A stretch of 64,000 bases of DNA, taken from NCBI RefSeq assembly GCF_050571805.1, contig NZ_CP192219.1; one strand, 5' to 3'. Below are positions 29,841-38,741 of the stretch, piece after piece; the stretch's first letter is position 1, and the number at the start of each line of letters is the position of its first letter. A program made the position numbers and the translations under genes. The DNA is from Halodesulfovibrio aestuarii (GTDB taxonomy: Bacteria; Desulfobacterota; Desulfovibrionia; Desulfovibrionales; Desulfovibrionaceae). A model generated the notes under the pieces. It worked only from the letters and a program-made list of their open reading frames with translations. It made no database searches and was not told the origin of the DNA.

Positions 29841-30989
29841 TTATTTTTCATTTTTTAAGACGGGACGCGGTGCAGACGTTGCAACAGCCGATTTCTTCGT
29901 TATTTTCTTTCTAGTACCGGAAGCATCCCGCATGGCATTCCATTCTTCCTGCCACCAGTCAGCAAATAATTTCCCCGTGAACATGGAATCACCAAACTTT
30001 GTGCTCAAAGCAAACGTCCAAACTTCAACCCCTAAGACCTCCGGAACCTTCACGGCGTCTTTAGGTGTGCATAGCAATGGCAGCCCTACGTTCCCCATCT
30101 CCGCAATTTCTGCCTCAGTGTATGCGTGATGATCTGCAAAACGCTGATGTTTGTAAGGAGAGCGGCCCATAAATTTTTTAGCTGTTTCTTCAACCTGCGC
30201 AGGTTCCCCTACCCCATTAAACAGAATATAATTTTTTAATATGACAGTTTGATGCTTTTCTTTTGCTTTTTCAAAGGCTTCAATCGCTGCTGCACTTACC
30301 GGAACAAGCTGTTGCGGTACCAGAGAAAAGCTGAATACTGGCACACCGAACTGAGCAAGCCTATCTTTTATAACACTTTTTAGTGGAGCAAGCGAGTCAA
30401 CTTTTATCAAAAAAGCATGTGCGCGAGACAACGCACTTTGATCTTCACGCCATGAACCTGCGGGGATCACTCTATCCCACTCAGTAGTCAAGTCTTCTGG
30501 TTTAAGCAGAACCAGATTCAAATCACGTTTCACTGCCAGATGCTGAAAGCCGTCATCAAGTACCAAAAGTTCCGGTCGAAACTTTTTTTCCGCCCACGCT
30601 CCTGAACGTCTCCGAACCGGATCGACAACAATACGAGCTTTGCGGTGTGCATTGGCAAGCATAACAGGCTCATCCCCTGCCTGCGCTGCAGTACTTTCCG
30701 GAGTAACAAGATACGGAGTTTTTGGCGGTGACGCCTTATAACCACGGGAAAGAACCACTGATGAATAATGATTACGCTCTGCCCATTCCAACAGCCAGCT
30801 GACAACTGGAGTTTTTCCAGTCCCCCCCCAGCTGATATTCCCTACAGCAACACAAGGCGCTTTGGGGGAAAACTGCTCTTTTGCTCCCGCTTCGTACTGT
30901 TTACGTCGATACGACATAGCAAAGGAATAAATTTTACTAATTGGATATAAAAGTGGGAACAATGCCCGCTGGATCGGCAGTGAAGACAT
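29841..30989 (-). CDS. lpxK: Tetraacyldisaccharide 4'-kinase
   Basis: Phosphorylates the lipid A disaccharide precursor at the inner-membrane surface, so the organism makes lipid A. The 382-aa protein has an N-terminal hydrophobic helix, the LpxK P-loop GNISWGGTGKTP (50-61), and the LVLDDGFQHLAVKRDLNLVL block. It is longer than E. coli LpxK (328 aa) by a Lys/Ala-rich C-terminal tail (about 355-382). ATG start at 30989 follows AGGAGA. Upstream lies 130 bp of AT-rich spacer before the BI-1 family gene. Confidence 0.95.
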   Translation of the reverse strand: MSSLPIQRALFPLLYPISKIYSFAMSYRRKQYEAGAKEQFSPKAPCVAVGNISWGGTGKTPVVSWLLEWAERNHYSSVVLSRGYKASPPKTPYLVTPESTAAQAGDEPVMLANAHRKARIVVDPVRRRSGAWAEKKFRPELLVLDDGFQHLAVKRDLNLVLLKPEDLTTEWDRVIPAGSWREDQSALSRAHAFLIKVDSLAPLKSVIKDRLAQFGVPVFSFSLVPQQLVPVSAAAIEAFEKAKEKHQTVILKNYILFNGVGEPAQVEETAKKFMGRSPYKHQRFADHHAYTEAEIAEMGNVGLPLLCTPKDAVKVPEVLGVEVWTFALSTKFGDSMFTGKLFADWWQEEWNAMRDASGTRKKITKKSAVATSAPRPVLKNEK

Positions 30990-31118
30990 AAACTCTCCTG
31001 AGAGCTTTCAGTTTCAATAAGTAATGGATTAGGTGTCGGAAAATATGTCTCATGAAAAAAAAGGAGAGCCGTTGCAGGCCCCCCTTATTTAATCGTCTAT
31101 GTGCGAATTTCTTTAATT

Positions 31119-31826
31119 TTAGTCTCTAGCTGATCCAAACAAACGAAGCAACATCAGGAACAAGTTAATAAAGTCGAGGTACAAAGTTAGTGCACCAAGA
31201 ATAGTACCACGACGAACTGCGGTAGCATCGTTAGCAGGCATAGTTTCACCCATTTCTGCGAGACGCTGCGTATCGTATGCGGTCAAACCGGTAAATACGA
31301 TTACGCCGATTGCGCTAATAACCAGTTCCATCATGGTAGAGCCAATAAAGATGTTCACGACGGTCGCGATGATAATACCGAACAGCCCCATCATCATGAA
31401 GCTACCCATGCTTGTCAGGTCGCGCTTGGTTGTCATGCCATACAAGCTCATTGCACCGAACATACCAGCTGCGGTAAAGAATGCTGAAGAGATAGTACTT
31501 GCTGCGTACACAAGAAGAATTACAGACAGGGTTACACCATTAAGCGCACTATACAGTAGGAACAACCCAGTAGCTGCACCTGCGGAAAGTTTGGCAATAC
31601 GGGCACTCAAATACATTACAAGTCCAAACTCAGCAATAATCAGTGCGAAAAAGCTGAACTGGCTGCCAAAAACAAGCTGTTGAACAGCAGGAGTAGTTGC
31701 AGTTAAAAATGCACAGACCGCAGTCACAAGAAGACCCAGCATCATCCAGCCATAGACGCCACGAAGATACACATTCACAAGTTCTGCACGGCGTACATTT
31801 GGCGCTGCTGCATTTCGTCCTAACAT
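31119..31826 (-). CDS. BI-1/YccA-family membrane protein
   Basis: A 235-aa inner-membrane protein with seven hydrophobic segments, matching the Bax inhibitor-1/YbhL/YccA family. Motifs are VYLRGVYGWMMLGLLVTA near the N-terminus, GMTTKRDLTSMGSFMMMGL and FTGLTAYDTQRLAE. Homologues include pH-sensitive calcium leak channels and an FtsH-interacting protein; the role here is unknown. GGAGG precedes the ATG by 7 nt. It reads left between the HdrD-like gene and lpxK and probably has its own promoter. Confidence 0.92.
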   Translation of the reverse strand: MLGRNAAAPNVRRAELVNVYLRGVYGWMMLGLLVTAVCAFLTATTPAVQQLVFGSQFSFFALIIAEFGLVMYLSARIAKLSAGAATGLFLLYSALNGVTLSVILLVYAASTISSAFFTAAGMFGAMSLYGMTTKRDLTSMGSFMMMGLFGIIIATVVNIFIGSTMMELVISAIGVIVFTGLTAYDTQRLAEMGETMPANDATAVRRGTILGALTLYLDFINLFLMLLRLFGSARD

Positions 31827-31943
31827 TCCATCCTCCGGAATTATTTATATTCAGTTGATACCATTTTTTTAATACGTAAAAAATAAGGTATCAAGCCCAC
31901 TCCCGTATTGCAAGCCTATCAGTACAGTGATCTATTTTAAAAT

Positions 31944-31972
31944 AAAAAAGCCCGATCAGAAGATCGGGCTTT
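31944..31972 (-). terminator. Terminator after the HdrD-like gene
   Basis: A perfect 11-bp stem (31947-31957 with 31962-31972), 4-nt loop, and a six-T run on the minus strand, 25 bp beyond the stop of the iron-sulfur protein gene. Confidence 0.9.
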
Positions 31973-31996
31973 CTATGGGCGTACGGTGTGGTTCGA

Positions 31997-33295
31997 CTAT
32001 AAACCACAAGAGCGAAGATCTTCGCCAAGGTATATACGTTCATTCTCACCGAGAACACCGAGAGCAAGAGCAACAATCGTCCATAAATGAACAACATGGT
32101 AGCCTGCTCCGTAGTGTTCGGAGAGATCATGAATCTGAGAGTGACAGTTATGACATGGTGCGATGACATACGGTGCACCAGTATTAACAAACTGCTCGTT
32201 TTTAATCTTACCGTAATGACGGCGCGCTTCGGGGTAGCCAGCCTGAAGAGACCCACCACCACCGCCGCAACAGTAGTTATTGGATTTATTAGGCCATGTA
32301 TCAATAAAGTTCTCTTCACCGACACACGTTTTTATTACGTAGCGCAACTCGTCCGCTGCAACATCGCCGTAGCCTTTACGAACGAACTGACAAGGATCCT
32401 GTACGGTAAATTTGACGTTATTAACGTTCCAATCTGAATTAACTTTCAGAACGCCCTCTCGTATCCAACGGGCGTAGAGACGAATAACGGAAAGTACTTC
32501 AAATTTAGGCTTAATACCAAATTTTTCCAATCCAGTACGGAATGAATAAAGCTCATGACCACACTCGGTGTTGAGCCAATACTTGGCACCAAGGTCCTCT
32601 ACAGCCTTAACTGTATTTCGAACAATTGTTTCCCAAGCTTCATCATCAGCTGCGAACATACAATAGTTCTCACCGGCCCAGCCTACAGAGCCGTAAGTCC
32701 AGTCGTCACCGGCGCCGATATTCATGATTTTCCAAAGAGGAACCATTTCTTCAGGCTCAGTTACCGGCTCACGAGAGTTCTGGTTGAGGAAGTAGGTTTT
32801 TCCGAATGCATCAAAAGGTACTTTGAGATCTTCCATACCTTCCTGTTCGGTCTGTACTTCTTCAAGAACGTCTTCAACTACAAACTTAAAGTCTTCAGAG
32901 GAAGCGCCCATTGCGCTGTGGCCAGGGTTACGTAAGGCCACGTCACAAGAGTCAACAATACCTTTCGGGCGGTCTTCACGTGGCCAGGCCTGACGAGCCT
33001 TGTACACGAGTTGCGGAATGTTAATCTGCATAGGGCAGACATACGTGCACCGTTGACACATGGTACACATCCATACCCAAGGGGTGGTGGTGATTTCTTC
33101 ATCCATTCCAAGTGCGGCAAGACGCAAGAATTTGCGTGGATCCATATCCTCAAGCCCTGTTGCGGGACAGCCTGCAGAGCAGGCACCACAAGTAAGACAC
33201 ATGTTGAGGTTACCACCTTCCGGCAGTAATTGGGCTACACTTTCTATGAAAGAACCACCGCACTCCTTCTCAGGATGCTGCTTTGAATCTGACAT
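31997..33295 (-). CDS. HdrD/TmcB/HmcF-like iron-sulfur electron-transfer protein
   Basis: A 432-aa cytoplasmic iron-sulfur protein related to heterodisulfide reductase subunit D and to the TmcB/HmcF/DsrK subunits of sulfate-reducer membrane complexes. Two [4Fe-4S] motifs lie at Cys33/36/39/43 and Cys77/80/83/87. A CCG domain for a special 4Fe-4S centre has Cys302, Cys342-Cys343 and Cys381-x2-Cys384; a first, degenerate copy (ECGHE, Cys245) precedes it. It probably passes electrons between a membrane cytochrome unit and a cytoplasmic disulfide or carrier, but no tmc, hmc or dsr partner is adjacent, so the complex is undecided. AAGGAG lies 9 nt before the ATG. Confidence 0.85.
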   Translation of the reverse strand: MSDSKQHPEKECGGSFIESVAQLLPEGGNLNMCLTCGACSAGCPATGLEDMDPRKFLRLAALGMDEEITTTPWVWMCTMCQRCTYVCPMQINIPQLVYKARQAWPREDRPKGIVDSCDVALRNPGHSAMGASSEDFKFVVEDVLEEVQTEQEGMEDLKVPFDAFGKTYFLNQNSREPVTEPEEMVPLWKIMNIGAGDDWTYGSVGWAGENYCMFAADDEAWETIVRNTVKAVEDLGAKYWLNTECGHELYSFRTGLEKFGIKPKFEVLSVIRLYARWIREGVLKVNSDWNVNNVKFTVQDPCQFVRKGYGDVAADELRYVIKTCVGEENFIDTWPNKSNNYCCGGGGGSLQAGYPEARRHYGKIKNEQFVNTGAPYVIAPCHNCHSQIHDLSEHYGAGYHVVHLWTIVALALGVLGENERIYLGEDLRSCGL

Positions 33296-33699
33296 ATAAA
33301 AATACTCCTTAACCGCTTTGCGCTGCTCTTTGTGTTGCGTTTTTTTTTAACAAAGCGGCTGACGCTCTATTAAACTGGGTTAGCATTGGTGACAAGATAA
33401 CAAACGCAAATTGCTTCACAATTAATTTTTCCTGCAAAGCACATACGTTTTCTATTGTCATTGCTCAATGGTCACAGACCCGCCTACATTTTTTACACCA
33501 TTTAAAAATTAATAAAAAATGTATAAAACATACTTAACTAGGAGGTCTAATGGGCACTAACCCATAGTGGTTACACGCATTTTAAAAAGGCGCACCAACT
33601 ATTTTGCATTATATTGCATGGCGGTTTTCCAACCTCATAGCAGTATTTTTGCGTTCCGTCATACTGATTATCGATGAAACCGGTTAACTTTGCATTTAA
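33296..33699. other. Long gene-free stretch between the HdrD-like gene and the greA promoters
   Basis: AT-rich spacer. It holds an 8-bp inverted repeat (33313-33320 with 33351-33358), a candidate leftward promoter, and at 33541-33567 a good ribosome site (GGAGGT) followed by ATG and a stop after five codons (M-G-T-N-P), overlapped by a small hairpin. I see no longer gene on either strand. Confidence 0.55.
33369..33395 (-). promoter_or_regulatory. Candidate promoter of the HdrD-like gene
   Basis: The minus strand has TTGTCA (33395-33390) and TTTAAT (33374-33369) with a 15-bp spacer, about 75 bp upstream of the start. The spacer is shorter than ideal. Confidence 0.35.
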
Positions 33700-33729
33700 T
33701 TGACATTGATGCGGCTTTATTGATATTTT
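33700..33729 (+). promoter_or_regulatory. Candidate promoter upstream of greA (distal)
   Basis: Consensus -35 TTGACA (33700-33705), 18-bp spacer, TATTTT (33724-33729). Confidence 0.4.
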
Positions 33730-33756
33730 GACCTTCAAATGAATTGTTCATACAAT
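33728..33756 (+). promoter_or_regulatory. Candidate promoter upstream of greA (proximal)
   Basis: TTGACC (33728-33733), exact 17-bp spacer, TACAAT (33751-33756); five of six matches in each box. Transcription would start near 33763, about 195 bp before greA. Confidence 0.6.
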
Positions 33757-33762
33757 CAATAT

Positions 33763-33894
33763 CCATGCGAAGATACTTTCAACAAATAACCTTTTATTTT
33801 CTGGGGTATTCTTGTATCTTCCACAACTAGAGACTTGACCACTCGCGAACTATGTTCTACCTCAGAATTTCGCCCGCCATGTCGGGCGCTTTTT
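33763..33894 (+). ncRNA. Predicted greA leader RNA ending at an early terminator
   Basis: From the proximal promoter to the terminator at 33871-33893 gives a transcript of about 130 nt with no ORF of note. It resembles the E. coli arrangement in which the greA leader is ended early to release small RNAs (GraL). Whether it is a free small RNA or only an attenuator of greA cannot be told from sequence; the exact ends are inferred. Confidence 0.42.
33871..33894 (+). terminator. Early terminator in the greA leader
   Basis: Stem CGCCCG (33871-33876) with CGGGCG (33883-33888), 6-nt loop, then c-TTTTT. It lies 65 bp before the greA start and downstream of two candidate promoters, so part of the transcription should stop here. 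Confidence 0.7.
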
Positions 33895-33958
33895 CTTGTG
33901 AAGAAAAAACGGCCTCCTGTTAGCCGGAAAATGCAGGAAAGAATTTTTTAAGGGAAAA

Positions 33959-34435
33959 ATGATGAGTAGTATTCCTATTTCAATTGAAGGCTTTGAAAAA
34001 GTTAAACAAGAGCTTGAGGCTCTAAAAAAAGAGCGCCCAGCAATCATTCAGGCTATTAAAGAAGCCCGTGAAGAAGGCGACCTGAGCGAAAACGCAGGGT
34101 ACGATGCTGCACGTGAGCGTCAGGGTATGCTCGAAGCACGTATCTCCTACATCGAATCTCAGATGTCTCGCTACAACGTTATCGACCTTAAAACCCTCGG
34201 TGGCGATAAAGTAACTTTTGGCGCAACTGTAGAAATTGAAGATCTCGATACTGGCGAAGTAAAAAAATATACCCTGCTCGGACCAGATGAAGCTGACTAT
34301 CAAAATGGCAGTATTTCTGCGCTTTCCCCTGTTGGCAGAGCAATGCTCGGCAAAGAAGAGGGCGACGAATTTGTTGTAAACGCACCTAAGGGACGTATCT
34401 CTTACGAAGTAGTTTCCATCGAGTTCAATCACTAA
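33959..34435 (+). CDS. greA: Transcription elongation factor GreA
   Basis: Rescues backtracked RNA polymerase by stimulating transcript cleavage. The 158-aa protein has the N-terminal coiled coil with the acidic tip (REEGDLSENAGYDAARERQ, family signature with the catalytic Asp/Glu) and a C-terminal FKBP-like domain ending SYEVVSIEF. Two adjacent ATG codons (33959, 33962) share one AAGGG site; the second would give 157 aa. The gene is monocistronic with a strong terminator, and its leader carries an early terminator. Confidence 0.97.
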   Translation: MMSSIPISIEGFEKVKQELEALKKERPAIIQAIKEAREEGDLSENAGYDAARERQGMLEARISYIESQMSRYNVIDLKTLGGDKVTFGATVEIEDLDTGEVKKYTLLGPDEADYQNGSISALSPVGRAMLGKEEGDEFVVNAPKGRISYEVVSIEFNH

Positions 34436-34484
34436 GCAGCACGGTAGCCCCACCGGGCACCACCGACGTTCTCTATCAAGAGAA

Positions 34485-34532
34485 AAAGCCATGCCTCATC
34501 ACATAATTGCGTGATGAGGCATGGCTTTTTTT
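34485..34532 (+). terminator. Strong terminator after greA
   Basis: A perfect 18-bp inverted repeat (34485-34502 with 34511-34528), 8-nt loop and a run of seven T. The A-run on the left also makes it usable for the facing TPR gene. Confidence 0.93.
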
Positions 34533-34554
34533 ACGTCGAGAGAGTCAGACAGAT

Positions 34555-35304
34555 TTACACTGCGTGACTTAGCTTTTTATCTAGGATTTCAAGGGCCTTT
34601 ACGGCTTCAGCAAATTCTGGATTCACTTCTACAGCCTTAGCCAGCATGACCCGAGCTTTTTTATATTCTTTTATTTCAACAAGCACCCGCCCCATATTAT
34701 AAAGCAAATGTTCATCCAATGCTGAAAGTTTTTGTGCTCTGCTATAGAATTGCAATGCCTGATCATACATTTTATTTTTACGAAGTTTGATACCAAAATC
34801 GTTAAACATATGTTTATGCTCTTCAGCAAAGGCCGCTTCCATTTCTACCAGCTTCGAAAAAACTTCCTGCCCTTTATCTATCTCGTTCCGTTCTAAATAT
34901 GTTAGCCCAAGACCAAATGTCGCACGAACATTCTCCTCGTCCATATCCAGAACCTGAAGATATTCAACCTCAGCCCCATAGGGTTGTCCATTCACACGCA
35001 GACGGTCACCTCTGGCAATCCCCTGAGCAACCTTGCGCATAGCCGGATAAATATTTTCTTGGTAAAATGCCGGTTCAGGTAAGTACTCTGCCATAAGAGT
35101 CTCAAATGAAACTTTGTCGTACTTTTCAAATGGGATATGGTTCTTGTTCAGCTTCCATAAGATAATGTCTCCATTACCTTCCTGCTCTGCATATAACATT
35201 ACAACGATTTTATTTGTCCGCTTCGTTGCACCAAAGCCCACCCGCACCAGTTTTTCAGCAGAAAACGCCCCCCGAATAGGCTGTTTCTGATGGCTACCAT
35301 CCAT
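34555..35304 (-). CDS. Tetratricopeptide repeat protein of unknown function
   Basis: A 249-aa soluble protein. The first 90 residues form an unassigned basic domain (AEKLVRVGFGATKRTNKIVVML). From about 100 on there are three to four TPR units (for example VRATFGLGLTYLERNEIDKG and HLLYNMGRVLVEIKEYKKA), ending in helical AEAVKALEILDKK. TPRs suggest protein binding; the partner is unknown. GAGGG sits directly on a first ATG at 35310 but 6-7 nt before a second in-frame ATG at 35304, so the second start is chosen. It faces greA and diverges from the GH57 gene. Confidence 0.85.
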   Translation of the reverse strand: MDGSHQKQPIRGAFSAEKLVRVGFGATKRTNKIVVMLYAEQEGNGDIILWKLNKNHIPFEKYDKVSFETLMAEYLPEPAFYQENIYPAMRKVAQGIARGDRLRVNGQPYGAEVEYLQVLDMDEENVRATFGLGLTYLERNEIDKGQEVFSKLVEMEAAFAEEHKHMFNDFGIKLRKNKMYDQALQFYSRAQKLSALDEHLLYNMGRVLVEIKEYKKARVMLAKAVEVNPEFAEAVKALEILDKKLSHAV

Positions 35305-35462
35305 ATGCATCCCTCTAGCTAATCAAAAAAAGCTTACTACTGCCTACAAAAATAGAATAAATAATCCAAACAGTCTCGTTATGCCGTTACATAATCATGC
35401 TAACGGCCAGTTGTCATCCTTTTATGATACAATTTCCCGAATTGAAGCATCATGGAGGAACC

Positions 35463-37721
35463 ATGTCCCCTTATCTATGTATCCACGGTCATTTTTACCA
35501 GCCCCCCCGCGAAGATCCATGGTTAGGCGAGATAATGCCTGAGGGCAGTGCTGCACCAATGCTTAACTGGAATGAACGTATCACACGGGAAAGTTACACT
35601 CCTCTTGCATTTGCTAAACGTCTTGATGGCAAGGGAAATATTATTGAACTGATAAACTGTTATGAATGGATCAATTTTAATGTAGGTCCTACCCTTATGC
35701 GGTGGATGGAAACAGCATTCCCTGACACCTACAAACGAATCATTGAAGCCGACAAAGCCAGCGTCCACAGATTTGGGCATGGCAACGCAATTGCGCAAAG
35801 TTACCATCATACCATTCTTCCACTGGCAAATAAACGGGACAAAGAACTCGAAATTCAATGGGCCATTCAAGACTTCACAAAGCGTTTTGAAAGAAAACCG
35901 GAAGGCATGTGGCTTGCAGAATGTGCAATTGATACAGCCACACTGGAGACTTTGGCCCGACATAATATAAAATTTACGATTCTTTCACCGCATCAGGCCC
36001 AGGCAATAGGGAATAACGGAGACTGGGAAACAATCAAAGACAGCGCTTTTGATACTTCCATGCCTTACCAGATAGCGTTGCCAAGCGGGAGAACCATTGC
36101 AGTATTTTTTTACGATGCTGAAATATCACAGGCGGTAGCATTTGAACGCCTTCTTTCTGACGGCGATAAGTTCTGGAACAAAATAAAGTCATCCTCAAGC
36201 AACGGCGTTCTTACAATCAGTACTGACGGTGAAACCTACGGTCACCACTTCAAATTCGGAGAAATGGCACTTGCCCATGTAATAGATAACGCCCGAGGCT
36301 CACGGGACGGCATAGAATTAATAAACCTTGCAGCATTCCTTGCCAGCAATCCACCGCAGCAGCAGGTTCGCCTGTATGAACCTTCTGCATGGAGTTGTGC
36401 GCACGGCATAGAACGCTGGCGGAGCAACTGCGGCTGTACAGACGGGGGACATCCTGACTGGCAGCAGGAGTGGCGGAAACCATTACGCGACGCAATGAAT
36501 TTTATGAAAGAATGCGTTGATAATTTTTTTGATTTAAAAGCACACGAGTACTACAATTCACCGGAAGAAGCACTGCAAGCTTACGGCACCGTCCTTTCGG
36601 GACAAAAAAATCGTGATGAATTTATGTCCGAGTATACCCTCAAGGGACTTACAGAACAACAGAAGCATGAAGCCACCCTTCTTCTTTTCATGCAAGAACA
36701 AGCGCTGTCAGGCTTTGCAAGCTGTGCTTGGTTTTTTGATGAATTAACGCGCATTGAACCAAAAAATGCCCTTTCCTATGCGCTGCATGCTCTGAATATT
36801 CTGGAAGAGTTTGAAGGACACACCCGGCTGGATGACTTTGCAGAAATACTCACCGATGCCGTCTCTAACAAGAAAGGCCACGAAACCGGCAAAGAACTAT
36901 TATATGAACGTATTCTCCCGCGCAAAGAATCTGAATCGTCCATTCTGCTTCAGGCACTGCTTCTTCTATGTAATGACAATGAGTTCCCGCAAAAAGGTAA
37001 GACCTATATTGTCACATGGAGTAATGTGAACATCAAAGTTACGCCGGACAATATTGAAGGTAATCAATTTTCCGGTAATGCAGTAATCTTCTGGAAAGAT
37101 TCAACTGTGGGAACCAACCTCACATGGCAATATGCTAAACTTCCTCCCGGTTTTATAAACAGCTCAACCGTTACTGCTACCGTAGAAGGGAAAGCCCCAC
37201 AAAGTTGCATGTACACAGCACTGCCGCGTAACAAACGACAATCTATTACCGCCCACTTTATGCAGCATATTGTGGAAGACCTTGCAACGACATATTCGCC
37301 ACTGGGGTTAGATGCTACAGTACTTTTTGAAACATGGACAGAAGGGCAGCACGACCAGCCGGCAGGAGAACTGTGGGACAGCATGTGTCCAGCACTCATC
37401 GAAGGATATATTTTCTCCGAACATTGCGAAGTACAACTCAAAAAAGAACAAATAACTTTTTTACGCAAGTATCTAAAAGGATGGATAAAACGTCGACGCT
37501 TTGATCCGACAATAACATTACGAAAAGTTGAAACAAAACTTATTGAAATACTTTCAGATGAAAACCCTGCATACGTCAAAGCGACAGGCATTCTGGAACG
37601 GACTAAAGAGCTTTTTCCTGCCGTTCATACGGATGCTCTGCTATACTTCATATGGCTGGAAAAGCAGCACGATCCGCACATCCGCGACATTGCAGCGTTA
37701 GTAAACCTTGTGTTGCCTTAA
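35463..37721 (+). CDS. Glycoside hydrolase family 57 protein (DUF3536 type)
   Basis: A 752-aa cytoplasmic protein. The N-terminus has the GH57 opening motif YLCIHGHFYQPPREDPW, then a polysaccharide-deacetylase-like barrel with MWLAECAIDTATLE (the region of the GH57 nucleophile Glu) and ISTDGETYGHHFKFGE (the acid region). The C-terminal half (about 330-750) matches the DUF3536 extension. GH57 enzymes act on alpha-glucans (amylase, amylopullulanase, branching enzyme); the substrate here is not evident, glycogen being the obvious guess. GGAGGA precedes ATG 35463; an upstream in-frame start at 35397 lacks a site. Ends at its own terminator. Confidence 0.88.
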   Translation: MSPYLCIHGHFYQPPREDPWLGEIMPEGSAAPMLNWNERITRESYTPLAFAKRLDGKGNIIELINCYEWINFNVGPTLMRWMETAFPDTYKRIIEADKASVHRFGHGNAIAQSYHHTILPLANKRDKELEIQWAIQDFTKRFERKPEGMWLAECAIDTATLETLARHNIKFTILSPHQAQAIGNNGDWETIKDSAFDTSMPYQIALPSGRTIAVFFYDAEISQAVAFERLLSDGDKFWNKIKSSSSNGVLTISTDGETYGHHFKFGEMALAHVIDNARGSRDGIELINLAAFLASNPPQQQVRLYEPSAWSCAHGIERWRSNCGCTDGGHPDWQQEWRKPLRDAMNFMKECVDNFFDLKAHEYYNSPEEALQAYGTVLSGQKNRDEFMSEYTLKGLTEQQKHEATLLLFMQEQALSGFASCAWFFDELTRIEPKNALSYALHALNILEEFEGHTRLDDFAEILTDAVSNKKGHETGKELLYERILPRKESESSILLQALLLLCNDNEFPQKGKTYIVTWSNVNIKVTPDNIEGNQFSGNAVIFWKDSTVGTNLTWQYAKLPPGFINSSTVTATVEGKAPQSCMYTALPRNKRQSITAHFMQHIVEDLATTYSPLGLDATVLFETWTEGQHDQPAGELWDSMCPALIEGYIFSEHCEVQLKKEQITFLRKYLKGWIKRRRFDPTITLRKVETKLIEILSDENPAYVKATGILERTKELFPAVHTDALLYFIWLEKQHDPHIRDIAALVNLVLP

Positions 37722-37736
37722 CATAAACACAACCTC

Positions 37737-37770
37737 AAAAAGGATGGAGACTTTTACCTCCATCCTTTTT
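37737..37770 (+). terminator. Terminator after the GH57 gene
   Basis: A perfect 13-bp stem (37737-37749 with 37758-37770) including A5 and T5 tracts, 16 bp after the stop. The following 140 bp to pstS contains TTATCAC-ATTG-CGTCACA near 37799-37816, two TCAC repeats 11 bp apart that loosely resemble a PhoB box. Confidence 0.92.
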
Positions 37771-37914
37771 TATAGGCAAAATAACGTTGCAACATAGTTA
37801 TCACATTGCGTCACAGACTTGTGCAGCATGCGACACTTTTTCGTAACACAGGTTCATTAGTTTCCTTCCAACGCAACTAAAACTATCTACGTTTTTAATT
37901 TTGGAGGAATCAAC

Positions 37915-38721
37915 ATGCGTCCTTGGTACTATATTTTTTCTGCTTTCTTAGTTCTTAGTCTTACTGCACCTGCTATGGCTGCTAATTCTATTACAGTTAA
38001 GGGCTCCACAACAGTACTCCCTATTATGCAACGAGCTGTTGAAGCTTTCATTGCTGAAACCGGCACCCCTGTCGCTGTTTCCGGCGGCGGTTCTTCAAAC
38101 GGTATAAAAGCACTTCTCGATAACAGTACTGATATCGCAATGGCATCCCGTAAAATGAAAGGCAAAGAAATCAAACTTGCCAACTCTAAAAACCTCACCC
38201 CTGTTGAGCACGTAATCGCACTTGATGCTGTTATTCCGATCGTGCACCCGTCCAACCCGGTAAGCAACCTTACTTCCGGTCAGCTCAAAGCCATTTACGA
38301 AGGTAAAATCACCAACTGGAAAGAAGTTGGTGGCGATGACGGTAAGATCATCGTTATTTCCCGCGATACTTCTTCCGGTACCTACGAAACATGGCACAAA
38401 ATTATTATGAAGAAAGCACGCGTATTCCCGGGTGCACTGCTTCAGGCATCTTCCGGTGCAGTACTGCAGGCTGTTTCTAAAAACAAAAACGCCATCGCTT
38501 ACGATGGCATCGGCTACATCAACAATACAGTCAAAGCACTTTCTGTAGACGGTATTACAGGCAGTGCTGCCACTGCAAAAGATAAAACCTATCCAGTGGC
38601 ACGTACCTTACAAATTTACACTTCTTCTGCACCTTCTTCTGCAGCAAGCCAACTCGTTGAATTCATCCTCTCTCCAAAAGGTCAGGATATCGTTGAGCAG
38701 GCTGGCTTCATCCGCCGCTAG
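37915..38721 (+). CDS. pstS: Phosphate-binding protein PstS
   Basis: Periplasmic phosphate-binding component of the high-affinity Pst transporter. The 268-aa protein has a Sec signal peptide (cleavage likely after AMA, about residue 22), the phosphate-site motifs VKGSTTVLPIM and SGGGSSNGIKALLD, and SRDTSSGTYETW. It belongs to the short PstS family common in sulfate reducers and archaea. GGAGGAA precedes the ATG. It is followed by a hairpin and pstC-pstA; phosphate-starvation control is expected, but only a loose PhoB-like site is seen. Confidence 0.95.
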   Translation: MRPWYYIFSAFLVLSLTAPAMAANSITVKGSTTVLPIMQRAVEAFIAETGTPVAVSGGGSSNGIKALLDNSTDIAMASRKMKGKEIKLANSKNLTPVEHVIALDAVIPIVHPSNPVSNLTSGQLKAIYEGKITNWKEVGGDDGKIIVISRDTSSGTYETWHKIIMKKARVFPGALLQASSGAVLQAVSKNKNAIAYDGIGYINNTVKALSVDGITGSAATAKDKTYPVARTLQIYTSSAPSSAASQLVEFILSPKGQDIVEQAGFIRR

Positions 38722-38741
38722 GCAACCTGCCGAATCTATTT

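Noticed and set aside
31040..31085. A-run followed by GGAGAGCC and GGCCCCCC near the end of the BI-1 family gene, considered as a terminator
   Set aside because: The two halves do not pair well enough for a stable stem; the signal is too weak to call.
37774..37914. PhoB box upstream of pstS
   Set aside because: Only two loose TCAC repeats at 11-bp spacing are present; the match to the known PhoB box is too poor to list as a site.
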